NCBI RefSeq assembly: GCF_013376475.1
Contig: NZ_CP045508.1
Coordinates: 3,880,001-3,944,000, forward strand
DNA from: Desulfolutivibrio sulfoxidireducens
GTDB taxonomy: Bacteria; Desulfobacterota; Desulfovibrionia; Desulfovibrionales; Desulfovibrionaceae
DNA: 64,000 bases
Reading direction: 5' to 3'
Below the pieces are notes generated by a model. The model did no database searches, was not told the DNA's origin, and was given only the letters and a program-made list of their open reading frames with translations. Both the position numbers and the translations under genes were made by a program. This document shows, piece by piece, positions 51,524-59,959 of the stretch. The stretch's first letter is position 1; each line of letters starts with the position of its first letter.

Positions 51524-52608
51524 GCGGTGCGCTCCGTGGCCACGGCCTCCACCTGCTCCTTGCGGATGAACCCGGACCCCAGATCGAGCAGGATGGGGCT
51601 GGCGATGAAAATGGAGGAATAGGTGCCGGCCACGATGCCGATCAAAAGGGCCAGGGCGAAGTCGTGGATGACCGCGCCGCCGAAGAGGTACAGGCACAGG
51701 GTCACGGCCAGGGTGGTGCCCGAGGTCAGGATGGTCCGGGACAGGGTCTGGTTGATGCTGCGGTTGATGATGTCGGCCAGGGGGTCCTTCTTGTCCGCGC
51801 CGCGCAGGGTCTCCCGGATACGGTCGTAGACGATGATGGTGTCGTTTAAGGAATAGCCGAGGATGGTCAGAAGCGCGGCCACGATGGTCAGATCGAACTC
51901 CATATCCAGAAGCGAGAACAGCCCGATGGTCACCAGCACGTCGTGCAGGTCGGCCACCACCGCGCCCAGGGCGAATTTGAGGCGCATGTACCAGCACAGA
52001 AGCAGGGTGATGGCCATGGCCGCGAAGATGAGGTAACCGGTGGGCACGCTCAGGAGATTCAGGAGATAGACGCCGCCGGTCAGCCCCGCGGCCATGATGC
52101 CCGACGCCATCCAGCGATGCTCGAAACGGCCGGAGATATAGATGGCGATTAAAAGCACGGCGTAAAAAACCGCCTCGATGGCCTTGGAGCGCAGGTCCGC
52201 GCCCACCTTGGGGCCGACCATCTCCAGGCGCTGGATCTGGAATCCGGAGTCGGGCAGGGCCTGGCCCAAGGCCTTGACCACCGCCTCGCGGACCAGCTCC
52301 TGGGCCATTTGCTGCTCCGTGGCCCGCACCAGGTATTCGTTGTCCGTCTCCTGGCCGAAGCGCTGCACCACCAGGCCTTCCAGGCCCACGGGCTCGATGG
52401 CCTTGCGGATGTCGGCCACGTCCATGGCCTTGTCGAACTTGACCTGGATGGTCAGTCCCCCCGCGAAGTCCACCCCGTACCTGGGGCCGCCCTTGACGGC
52501 CAGGGAGAGCATCCCGGCCAGGATGATCGCGGCGGAGACGAGATAGGCGATCTTGCGGTATTTCAGGAAATCGATGTGCGTTCCGGGCTTAATGAACTCA
52601 AGTCCCAT
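51520..52608 (-). CDS. secF: SecF, protein-export membrane subunit
   Basis: The core starts MGLEFIKPGTHIDFLKYRK; ATGs at 52611 and 52620 are alternatives, and a GGGGGAC site lies just upstream of 52611/52608. Six helices with the SecF signatures YGVDFAGGLTIQV, GYSLNDTIIVYDRIRE and DFALALLIGIVAGTYSSIF. It works with SecD in proton-driven late steps of Sec export. secD, normally directly upstream, is not here: corA precedes it after a 240-bp gap. It overlaps tatC by 4 bases. Confidence 0.93.
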   Translation of the reverse strand: MGLEFIKPGTHIDFLKYRKIAYLVSAAIILAGMLSLAVKGGPRYGVDFAGGLTIQVKFDKAMDVADIRKAIEPVGLEGLVVQRFGQETDNEYLVRATEQQMAQELVREAVVKALGQALPDSGFQIQRLEMVGPKVGADLRSKAIEAVFYAVLLIAIYISGRFEHRWMASGIMAAGLTGGVYLLNLLSVPTGYLIFAAMAITLLLCWYMRLKFALGAVVADLHDVLVTIGLFSLLDMEFDLTIVAALLTILGYSLNDTIIVYDRIRETLRGADKKDPLADIINRSINQTLSRTILTSGTTLAVTLCLYLFGGAVIHDFALALLIGIVAGTYSSIFIASPILLDLGSGFIRKEQVEAVATERTA

Positions 52609-52862
52609 CATGTCCCCCATGCGTTCGCGGAAACCGGCTTCGCGTGGCCAGCCTGATCGCCGGACGGCCGCCGTCCCTCTGTTTCGTTTTTTTCGTGGAT
52701 GCGCGCGGCGCGCGAGCCGCCGGAAACTGCGAAGGATTCTGTTTTTTCCGGCCTGTTGTCAAGGGCGGCGCCCGGCCCGCGGAACCCGGCCCGGCCTCGC
52801 CCCGGCCGCCCAAGGCTGCCGCGGGCCGTCCTCCCGGGCGTGTCGTCGTCGGGGACAGGCCT

Positions 52863-53798
52863 CTACAACCACTTCTTTTTCAAGAAGAACAAGACCCCGA
52901 TAATCGACAGGAACAGCGCCGACATGATGACGATGATAAAGGCGTTCATGGAATGCTGGAAAGGCAGCTCCACGTTCATTCCGTACATGCTGGCGATCAG
53001 ATTGGGGATCATGAGGATGATGGTCACGCTGGTCAAAACCTTCATGACCACGTTGAGGTTGTTGGAGATGATCGAGGCGAAGGCGTCCATGAGCCCGCTT
53101 AGGATGTTGCTGTAGATCTTGGTCATGTGGATGGCCTGGAGGTTCTCGGTGATGGCGTCGTCGAGAAGGTCCTTGTCGAGTTCGTCCAGGCGCACGATGT
53201 CCGCCCTGGTGATCCTGGCCATGATCAGTTCGTTGGCCTTGACCGAGGTCATGAAGTAGACGAGGCTTTTCTCGATGTTCACCAGCTTGATCAGGGCCTC
53301 GTTTTTCATGGACTTGTGCAGATTGTCCTCGAGCATGTTCGATTTCTTGTTGATCTCCTTGAGATGGCGCAGGAAGGTGATGGAGGTGTTGAGAAAAATC
53401 TGGATGATGAACCGGGCCCGGTCGCTGATGAGGAAATTCTTGACCCGGCCGTCCAGGAAGTGCTGGATGATCTCGTTTTCCTGGCGGCACACGGTGATGA
53501 TCAGCCGGTCCTTTTTGATGATGCCCAGCGGGAGGGTGTAAAAAGGGATGTCGTCATCCTCGTCCGGGGAGCGCATGGGGGTATGCACCACGATGAGCAC
53601 GCTGCCGTCGTCGGTCTCGATGCGGGCACGTTCGTCGATGTCCAGGGCGTCGATGAGGAAATCCTGGGGCACGCCGGTCTGTTCGGCCAGGGACTTGATC
53701 TCCGCCTCACCGGGATTGACCACGTTGATCCAACAGTCATCCTCGATCTGCCTGATTTCGCCGAGCTTGCCGCCGATGTGCTTATGGATGGAGATCAT
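52863..53798 (-). CDS. corA: CorA-family magnesium/divalent cation channel
   Basis: The 311-residue protein starts MISIHKHIGGKLGEI after GCGAGG. It has a cytoplasmic alpha/beta domain, a long stalk helix, and two C-terminal membrane helices, with the hallmark ASMYGMNVELP loop between them and a basic tail (FFLKKKWL). The acidic stretch SPDEDDDIPF lies in the N-domain. It mediates magnesium or related cation uptake as a pentamer. The next upstream feature is the group II intron. Confidence 0.93.
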   Translation of the reverse strand: MISIHKHIGGKLGEIRQIEDDCWINVVNPGEAEIKSLAEQTGVPQDFLIDALDIDERARIETDDGSVLIVVHTPMRSPDEDDDIPFYTLPLGIIKKDRLIITVCRQENEIIQHFLDGRVKNFLISDRARFIIQIFLNTSITFLRHLKEINKKSNMLEDNLHKSMKNEALIKLVNIEKSLVYFMTSVKANELIMARITRADIVRLDELDKDLLDDAITENLQAIHMTKIYSNILSGLMDAFASIISNNLNVVMKVLTSVTIILMIPNLIASMYGMNVELPFQHSMNAFIIVIMSALFLSIIGVLFFLKKKWL

Positions 53799-53835
53799 CG
53801 GACGCCTCGCTTCTCGATCTGGGTGAAGGTCGTAC

Positions 53836-53855
53836 GGCCGCCGCAAGCGGCGGCC
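53836..53855. repeat. Short perfect inverted repeat upstream of corA
   Basis: GGCCGCCGC and GCGGCGGCC (9 bp each) separated by AA, about 40 bases upstream of the corA start. It would form a hairpin in the 5' region of the mRNA. Role unknown. Confidence 0.4.
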
Positions 53856-53971
53856 GCGCCCGAATTTCTGACGGCGGCAACCCTCGCCGTGGGCGGTCCA
53901 TCATAGGCTCTGGCCGCATCGGGCGCAAGACGCCCGTCGCCATTGCGTTGTGTTTGCGGTGGCTCCCGGTC

Positions 53972-55851
53972 ATCGGGTAGGAGGGGGCCTCACGGCCCCC
54001 GTCCTCCCACACCACCGGGCGTACGGTTCCGTACCACGGCGGTTCACGTCACATAGTGCAACCTGCGCAGTTGATCGAGCAGCGACACGAGTCCACAGGC
54101 ATCAAAGAATTTCTTCGGGAAGGCCGCGTTCATATGCGAGGCCCCGGCGTTCCACCACGGGCCGCGCCCGTTGGTGGCCGAGCGCCAGGCCCGCTCCTCG
54201 GTCAATCCCCGCCGCATCAGGTTCTTCGCCCGCGTGTAGGAGCGTTTCCACTGTCGCCAGAGCAGGCAGCGCAGCTTACGCCGCAGCCACTCGTCCAGTT
54301 CCTCGAAAACGCCTTTCACTTCCGCCAGCTTGAAGTAGTTCACCCAGCCCCGCAGCTTCGGCGTGAGGGTGGCTATCGTGGTCGACAGCGAACGGCCGCG
54401 CCCTCGACGGAGTTCTTCGCGGATGGCTCCTTTGAACCGTTTCACTGTCTGCGGCGCGACTTTCAGTCGCGGACGCACGTGCCACGTCATCGAGTATCCG
54501 AGAAACTTCCGTTTCCAGGGCCGGTCTACCGCGCTCTTGTCCACGTTGACCCGCAACTTCAACCGGTCTGCCAGAAACCGTGTGAGCGAGGCCATGACTC
54601 GTTCGCCAGCCTGCCGCGTTCGCACGTACACGTTGCAATCGTCGGCATAGCGGCAAAACGTGTGGCCTCTCCGTTCAAGCTCCTTGTCCAGATCATCCAG
54701 AAGGATGTTGGACAAAAGCGGAGACAGAGGGCCGCCCTGCGGCGTGCCCTCGGCTCGCGCGGACATCACGCCCCCGTGCATCATTCCCGCTTGCAGGTAG
54801 CGTCGGATGAGACCGAGCACCCGCTTGTCGGCAATCTTGCGGACCACGCGCGCCATGAGCACATCATGGTTCACCCGGTCGAAGAACTTCTCCAGGTCCA
54901 TATCCACGACGAAGCGACGCCCCTGAGCCGCAAAGGCCCGGGCCTGCGAGACGGCTTGAAGCGCGCCTCGGCCAGGACGAAAACCGTAGCTGGATTCGGA
55001 GAAGCCGGGATCGAAGATCGGGGACAACACCTGATGCATGGCCTGCTGGATGAGTCGGTCCAGGGCCGTCGGGATGCCCAGTTGTCGCACCCCGCCGCCC
55101 GGCTTGGGGATTTCCACCCCGCGCACCGGCTGGGGCGCGTAGCGCCCCGTCAGCAGTTCTTCTTTGATGCGCGGCCATTCCTGGCGCAGAAAGGGCAGCA
55201 GCATGTGGATGGTCATGCCGTCCACACCCGGCGCTCCCTTGTTCGCCCGCACCTGTTTCAAGGCCGCTGTCATGTTCTCGCGTTCGACCACCGTTTCCAT
55301 CAACCTGTGCCGTCGCGGATCGGAGTGCTCCGTCCTTGCCGTGGCGCTTGACGCGCCGCCGCCCTGCTCTCGGGGATTCCGTCCCCTACCCTCCGGCGTG
55401 GTCGCGGGCATCCCAGCCCGCGCTTCTGCGTCTGCCTTCGCCATCGAAATTCCGGCCCCCATCCCATGTGACGTGTTTGGGCCTTCAGTCCGGTCGACAG
55501 ACCTACTATGCCCTCGGCTGACTTCTGCCCGCCCATCCCAACGCCTCACGACGCCGGTAGCACACGGCAGGCGGACAGACCTCCCCGGGTAATGCGCACC
55601 CACCTTCACGCTTATGCCCGTCGCATATACGACCGCGCCTTCCGTGCAGGTATCGGACTTTGAAGATATTTGCCTTCTCATCCGACGCGGCCGCCTCGTA
55701 TGCGCTTCCTGTTCGTCGGGCCAGCGCTTTGCCTGCGGCTTCCTTCAGATTCCACCTCGCGGCGGACACCCTTGCCGTCCGGCTACCAGTTCCCCCTGCC
55801 GGGTCTGGAGAGGACTTTCACCTCCAAGTGGATGCGCCCTGCCGGGCGCAC
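53972..55851 (-). mobile_element. Group II intron, apparently full length (about 1.88 kb)
   Basis: On the minus strand the element opens with GTGCGCCCGGCAGG (5' end at 55851) followed by TTGGAGGTGAAAGTCC, a typical group II 5' region. It carries an intron-encoded protein and ends in domains V and VI. Domain V lies near 54004-54040 (ACCGCCG and CGGTGGT arms around TACGGAACCGTA). Domain VI pairs GGGGGCC with GGCCCCC around 53981-54002, with a bulged A near the end CTACCCGAT (53972). It is inserted directly after a hairpin and nine T's, the target type described for bacterial class C introns. Ends are read from conserved sequence. Confidence 0.85.
54044..55444 (-). CDS. ltrA: Group II intron reverse transcriptase/maturase
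   Basis: From the ATG of MAKADAEARAG the protein has 466 residues; MGAGISM just upstream is an alternative. RT blocks: NKGAPGVDGM, RQLGIPTALDRLIQQA, SSYGFRPGRGALQAV, DMDLEKFFDRVNHD, GTPQGGPLSPLLSNIL and the active-site YADD in FCRYADDCNVYV. Maturase domain X follows (RKFLGYSMTW, TPKLRGWVNYFKLAEV). No HNH endonuclease domain follows. The reading frame is complete, with the catalytic Asp pair intact, so the element may be active. Confidence 0.93.
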   Translation of the reverse strand: MAKADAEARAGMPATTPEGRGRNPREQGGGASSATARTEHSDPRRHRLMETVVERENMTAALKQVRANKGAPGVDGMTIHMLLPFLRQEWPRIKEELLTGRYAPQPVRGVEIPKPGGGVRQLGIPTALDRLIQQAMHQVLSPIFDPGFSESSYGFRPGRGALQAVSQARAFAAQGRRFVVDMDLEKFFDRVNHDVLMARVVRKIADKRVLGLIRRYLQAGMMHGGVMSARAEGTPQGGPLSPLLSNILLDDLDKELERRGHTFCRYADDCNVYVRTRQAGERVMASLTRFLADRLKLRVNVDKSAVDRPWKRKFLGYSMTWHVRPRLKVAPQTVKRFKGAIREELRRGRGRSLSTTIATLTPKLRGWVNYFKLAEVKGVFEELDEWLRRKLRCLLWRQWKRSYTRAKNLMRRGLTEERAWRSATNGRGPWWNAGASHMNAAFPKKFFDACGLVSLLDQLRRLHYVT

Positions 55852-55873
55852 AAAAAAAAAGCGGCCATGCCGC
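55852..55873 (-). terminator. Hairpin plus T-run at the intron insertion point
   Basis: On the minus strand GCGGC-ATG-GCCGC is followed by nine T's, ending at the intron's first base. It is the probable terminator of the small gene at 55937 and is the intron target. Confidence 0.65.
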
Positions 55874-55936
55874 CGCCTGTGGGGGATACCTCTCCCATGG
55901 CCCTCGCGGGCCTTTTCGCGCACCGCCGCCGCGACG

Positions 55937-56215
55937 CTAAAACCGCGCCGCTTTGGACTTGGCGTCCGCCCCGTCCCGATCCGCCCGCCTGGGCAGAGGG
56001 AGCCGGGCCGCCAGATCCGGCACCGGGCTTATGCCCCGAAATTCCTCTTCCCGGGTCTTGAGGGGCTTGGGATCGAAGGCCTGGGAGGCGTGGGCCGCAT
56101 CACGGCCCAAGAGCTCCCGAACCGCCGCCCCGCCAGCGGAACTCCACTCGCCGCCCTTGACGCACAAGGCCACGAACAGCCCCGCGAAGAGGAAAAATTT
56201 CAGGTAATAACTCAT
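55937..56215 (-). CDS. Hypothetical single-helix membrane protein
   Basis: The 92-residue protein starts [19 protein letters not shown] after GGGAG. One N-terminal helix (uncleaved anchor or signal) is followed by a polar, Arg/Asp-rich domain ([23 protein letters not shown]) likely in the periplasm. No domain is recognised. It follows hflC in the same direction after a 202-bp gap containing two hairpins. Confidence 0.5.
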   Translation of the reverse strand: MSYYLKFFLFAGLFVALCVKGGEWSSAGGAAVRELLGRDAAHASQAFDPKPLKTREEEFRGISPVPDLAARLPLPRRADRDGADAKSKAARF

Positions 56216-56242
56216 CCTGTTTTCTCCCAGGGGGGGAAGGCG

Positions 56243-56292
56243 ACCGGCCGCGGGCGGCCGGGTTTCGCGCAATGCCCGGCCTCCGGGCATTG
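56243..56292. other. Two consecutive perfect hairpins between hflC and the small membrane gene
   Basis: CCGGCCGC / GCGGCCGG (56243-56250, 56253-56260) and GCAATGCCCGG / CCGGGCATTGC (56268-56278, 56282-56292). Neither has a T-run. They lie in the likely 5' leader of the 55937 gene or the 3' end of hflKC mRNA. Nothing else is seen in 56293-56417. Confidence 0.5.
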
Positions 56293-56417
56293 CTCCTGTG
56301 GATACTTGCCATGGGGGTTAAACAGATTCCCCGATTTTGGCAACCCCGGTTTTGTGAAATTTTGTTCATTCCCTACGCTGGGTTCTGAAAAAGCCGACCC
56401 GGGAAATGCAAAGGACG

Positions 56418-57266
56418 CTAGCGCATGTACTTGAGGAACTCCCCGGACGGGGTCAGGATCACCCGGGTGTTTTCCATCGTCGCGGCCTTGTAGGCGTCAA
56501 GGCTGCGCACGAAGGAATAGAATTCCCGGGCAGGCCGCAGGGCCTCGGCGAAGATCGCGGCGGCCTCGGCGTCGCCCTCGCCGCGCAGCACATCGGCCTT
56601 GCGCTGGGCCTCGGCCAGGATGATCGTGCGTTCCCGGTCGGCCCCGGACTTGATCTTGTCCATCTCCTCCTGGCCCTCGGAGCGGTACAGCTTGGCCTCG
56701 CGGATGCGTTCCGAGCGCATGCGGTTGAAGATGGCCTGTTCGTTCTGCGGCGGCAGGTCCGTCCGCTTGATGCGCACATCCACCACCTCGAGTCCGTAGG
56801 GCGAGAGCATCTCGTTGGTCTTGGCCGTCACCAGGGACATGATCTCGGCGCGTTTTTCCGAAACCAGCTCGTGCAGGGAGAACCGGCCCAGGACCACGCG
56901 CAGTTCGGCGTAGATGATGTCCTCGAGCCGGGCCTGGGCGCGCTGCTCCGTGCGCAGGGTACGGTAGAAGAGAAGCGGATCGGTGATGCGCCACCTCGAG
57001 TAGTTGTCCACGACCATGGTTTTTTTGTCCTTGGTCAGGATCTCGGCGGCCTTGGCCTCGTAGTCGAGGATGCGCGCGTCGAAGAACAGGGCGTTTTGCA
57101 CGAAGGGCAGCTTGAAATGCAACCCCGGGCCCAGGGTTTCGCCTATGGGTTTGCCCAGTTGGAGCACGATGGCCCGCTCGGTCTCGTCCACGACAAAGGC
57201 GCTCTGGCTTATGCCCACCAGGACGAGCACGGCCACGACGCCGAGGATGATGGAGGATCGTTTCAT
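56418..57266 (-). CDS. hflC: HflC, FtsH-modulating membrane protein
   Basis: The 282-residue SPFH/prohibitin protein starts MKRSSIILGVVAVLVLVGI with one N-terminal membrane helix. The SPFH region has VVDETERAIVLQLGKPIG, PGLHFKLPFVQ and the long C-terminal helix (IFNRMRSERIREAKLYRSEG; ERTIILAEAQRKADVLRG). It assembles with HflK into a large ring that encloses and tempers the protease FtsH. Its ATG directly abuts the hflK stop, so expression is coupled. Confidence 0.95.
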   Translation of the reverse strand: MKRSSIILGVVAVLVLVGISQSAFVVDETERAIVLQLGKPIGETLGPGLHFKLPFVQNALFFDARILDYEAKAAEILTKDKKTMVVDNYSRWRITDPLLFYRTLRTEQRAQARLEDIIYAELRVVLGRFSLHELVSEKRAEIMSLVTAKTNEMLSPYGLEVVDVRIKRTDLPPQNEQAIFNRMRSERIREAKLYRSEGQEEMDKIKSGADRERTIILAEAQRKADVLRGEGDAEAAAIFAEALRPAREFYSFVRSLDAYKAATMENTRVILTPSGEFLKYMR

Positions 57267-58367
57267 CTAGTTGCCCCCTTCCTGGCGCGGAGCCTTGCCG
57301 GCCTCGGCCTCGGAACGCGGGGCGCGGCGCGCCCCCTGGTCCAGGGGCAGGTAGGGCACGGCCTGCCGCAGGGCCTCGTCGGAGAGGATGATCTTGTCCA
57401 GGGCCGGATTTTTCAATATCGTCTCCATGCCCTCGAGGAAAAGCCGCTCCCGGGTGACCTCCGGGGCCTTGGCGTATTCGGCGGCCAGGGCGGCGAAGCG
57501 GGCGGCCTCGCCCTTGGCCTTGCGCACCACCTGATCCTTGTAGGCCAGGGCCTGGTTCTCCATGGTCGCGGCCTGCCCCCGGGACTTGGGGGTGATGTCG
57601 TTGCGGTAGGCCTCGGCCTCGTTGACCAGCCGGACGCGGTCCTCGCGGGCGCTGGCCACGTCCTTGAAGGCGTCGATGACGTCGCGCGGGGGATGCACGT
57701 CCTGAAGCTGCACGGCCACCACGTCGATGCCGCTGTCGTATTTGTCCATCATTTTTTGCAAAAGTTCCATGGTGGCGATCTGAATCCCCACCTTGCCGTC
57801 GGTCAGGGCGGAATCGATCTTGTCGTTGCCGATGACCTCGCGCATGGCCGCCTCGGCCGCGCTTTTGAGGGTCTCGTCGGGGTGGTCCAGGCGAAAAAGG
57901 TATTCGACTGGATCGCTTATCTGGTATTGGACGATGAACTGCACGTCCACGATGTTCTCGTCGCCGGTCAGCATCAACGACTCCTCGGGCACGTCGCGAT
58001 ACTGCTGGCCCTGGCCCTCGCGGCCACCCAGGGTCCGAAAGCCCACCTCGATGCGCCGCACCTGCGAGACCTTGGGCGTCTGGACGGTTTCGACGGGGTA
58101 GGGTAGATGATAATGCGGCCCCGGACCGGTGACATAGGAGTAGGCCCCGAAGCGCTGGACCACGCCCGTCTCGTCCGGTTCCACGATGTAGATGCCGCTG
58201 GCCAGCCACAACAGGGCCACGCCCAGGGCAATGAGCTTGGGGCCGCCGGGGATGCGGTTTTTCATGTCGAAAAACCGCTTGAAATCGTCTCCGATGCGCC
58301 CGAAGTCGGGAGGCGTGGGCCCTTGCCGGCGTTTTTGCTCCTGGAGCTTGTCCCAATCCCAATTCAT
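57267..58367 (-). CDS. hflK: HflK, FtsH-modulating membrane protein
   Basis: Starts at MNWDWDKLQEQKRRQG, the usual HflK opening; a TTG at 58430 could add 21 residues but would begin before the predicted -35. The 366-residue protein has one membrane helix (KLIALGVALLWLASGIYIV) and an SPFH domain (VEPDETGVVQRFGAYS, GPGPHYHLPYPVE, VQYQISDPVEYLFRLD), then a helical region and an Arg/Pro-rich tail. Partner of HflC. Only a poorly spaced GGGA precedes the ATG. Confidence 0.95.
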   Translation of the reverse strand: MNWDWDKLQEQKRRQGPTPPDFGRIGDDFKRFFDMKNRIPGGPKLIALGVALLWLASGIYIVEPDETGVVQRFGAYSYVTGPGPHYHLPYPVETVQTPKVSQVRRIEVGFRTLGGREGQGQQYRDVPEESLMLTGDENIVDVQFIVQYQISDPVEYLFRLDHPDETLKSAAEAAMREVIGNDKIDSALTDGKVGIQIATMELLQKMMDKYDSGIDVVAVQLQDVHPPRDVIDAFKDVASAREDRVRLVNEAEAYRNDITPKSRGQAATMENQALAYKDQVVRKAKGEAARFAALAAEYAKAPEVTRERLFLEGMETILKNPALDKIILSDEALRQAVPYLPLDQGARRAPRSEAEAGKAPRQEGGN

Positions 58368-58374
58368 TCCCAAG

Positions 58375-58403
58375 GGGATAGGGAAGATCGGGACTTTGGT
58401 CAA
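58375..58403 (-). promoter_or_regulatory. Predicted hflKC promoter
   Basis: Minus strand TTGACC (58403-58398), 17-base spacer, TATCCC (58380-58375). The start site would fall at or one to two bases before the hflK ATG, implying a leaderless or nearly leaderless mRNA if this promoter is real. Confidence 0.35.
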
Positions 58404-58468
58404 GGAAAGTTCGATTGTCTTGTATTTCAAAATATTGAGCCGACCCGGCGCATTTTCGGAGCACCACG

Positions 58469-59836
58469 GTGAAAGACATCCTCCCGGGGGTTTTCAGGGC
58501 CTACGACATACGCGGCGTGGTGGACGTGGACTTCGATCCCGAGTGGGTGGAGCGTCTGGGGCGGGCCCTGGGGGCCTATTTCCGGGGCAAGGGGTTTGAG
58601 GCCGCCGTGATCGGCCGCGACTGCCGCATGAGTTCCCCGGAATACGCGGCAAGGCTGGCGGCCGGGATGCTCGCGGCCGGGGTGGACGTCACGACCGTGG
58701 GCATGGTGCCCACGCCGGTCTTTTATTTCGCGGTCAGGCACCTTGGGCGCAAGGCCGGGGTCATGGTCACGGCCAGCCACAATCCCCCGGAGTTCAACGG
58801 CTTCAAGATCTGGGCCGGGGACACCACCATCCACACGGACGAGATCACGGCCATATACGACATCATGGCCTCCGAAGACATCGCGGCCGGCGCGGGCCTG
58901 GCCTCGGAACACGACATCGTGCCCTCCTATCTGGAGACGGTCACCCGGGGCATACGCCTGGACCGGCCGGTTTCGATGGTGGTGGACGGCGGCAACGGCG
59001 CGGCCGGGCTGATCGCGGTCGAGGCCCTGCGCCGGGCCGGGGCCGTGGTCACGCCCCTTTACTGCGAGCCCGACGGGCGTTTCCCCAACCACCATCCCGA
59101 TCCGGTGGTGGAAAAAAACGTGGTCGCCCTGGCGGCCAAGGTGCGCGAGACCGGGGCCGATTTCGGGGTGGGCCTGGACGGCGACGGCGACCGTCTGGGG
59201 GTGGTGGACGAGACCGGGAGGCTGGTCTTCGGGGACCGGGTCCTGGCCATCCTGGCCCGCGAGGTCTTGGCCGAACGTCCCGGGGCCACAGTCATCGGCG
59301 AGGTCAAATGCAGCCATCTGCTTTTTAAGGACATCGCGGCCCATGGCGGCGTGCCGGTCATGGGCGCGGCCGGGCATTCGCTCATGAAATCCGAGATGTT
59401 GCGCCGGGGGGCGCTCCTGGCCGGGGAGATGAGCGGGCATCTGTTTTTCGCGGACCGCTATTTCGGCTTTGACGACGCCATCTACGCGGCCCTGCGTCTG
59501 GCCGGGATCGTCAGCCGGTCGGACATGCCCCTGTCGCGGATGCTTGACGACTGGCCGGCCACGGTCAGCACCCCGGAGATTCGGGTGGACTGTCCGGACG
59601 CGGTGAAATTCGCCGTTGTGGACCGGGCCGTGGCCCATTTCCGGGGCCTGTGCGACCTAATCGACGTGGACGGGGCGCGATTGGTGTTTCCTGACGGCTG
59701 GGGCCTGGTGCGGGCCTCCAACACCCAGCCGGCCCTGGTCTTGCGCTTCGAGGCCGAGACCCCGGAAAGGCTTTCCGAGATACGCCGTCTCGTGGAGGAA
59801 CCGCTTGCGGCCTGGATCGCGGAAATGGCAACGTAG
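58469..59836 (+). CDS. Phosphomannomutase/phosphoglucomutase
   Basis: The 455-residue cytoplasmic enzyme begins with GTG after GGAG. Four-domain alpha-D-phosphohexomutase pattern: FRAYDIRGVVD; catalytic phosphoserine Ser103 in VMVTASHNPPEFNG; metal loop GLDGDGDRLGVV near 236-247; sugar-binding GEMSGHLFF; and phosphate-binding RASNTQPALVLRFE. It interconverts 1- and 6-phosphates of mannose or glucose for polysaccharide and LPS precursors. It resembles AlgC/ManB. It is divergent from hflK. Confidence 0.93.
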   Translation: MKDILPGVFRAYDIRGVVDVDFDPEWVERLGRALGAYFRGKGFEAAVIGRDCRMSSPEYAARLAAGMLAAGVDVTTVGMVPTPVFYFAVRHLGRKAGVMVTASHNPPEFNGFKIWAGDTTIHTDEITAIYDIMASEDIAAGAGLASEHDIVPSYLETVTRGIRLDRPVSMVVDGGNGAAGLIAVEALRRAGAVVTPLYCEPDGRFPNHHPDPVVEKNVVALAAKVRETGADFGVGLDGDGDRLGVVDETGRLVFGDRVLAILAREVLAERPGATVIGEVKCSHLLFKDIAAHGGVPVMGAAGHSLMKSEMLRRGALLAGEMSGHLFFADRYFGFDDAIYAALRLAGIVSRSDMPLSRMLDDWPATVSTPEIRVDCPDAVKFAVVDRAVAHFRGLCDLIDVDGARLVFPDGWGLVRASNTQPALVLRFEAETPERLSEIRRLVEEPLAAWIAEMAT

Positions 59837-59959
59837 CGCCAGCTTTACATCCAGCCCGAATCATCGCATTTTGACCGCTATACTCCTTACCGGACATGCG
59901 CGTGACGCCGGCCCCGAAAGAGCCGCGCGCCGTCTAGTTCCTTCGGAAACGGATACCCT

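Noticed and set aside
56497-58479. 660-codon minus-strand frame across hflK and hflC
   Set aside because: It is out of phase with the SPFH proteins and low in complexity; hflK and hflC explain the region.
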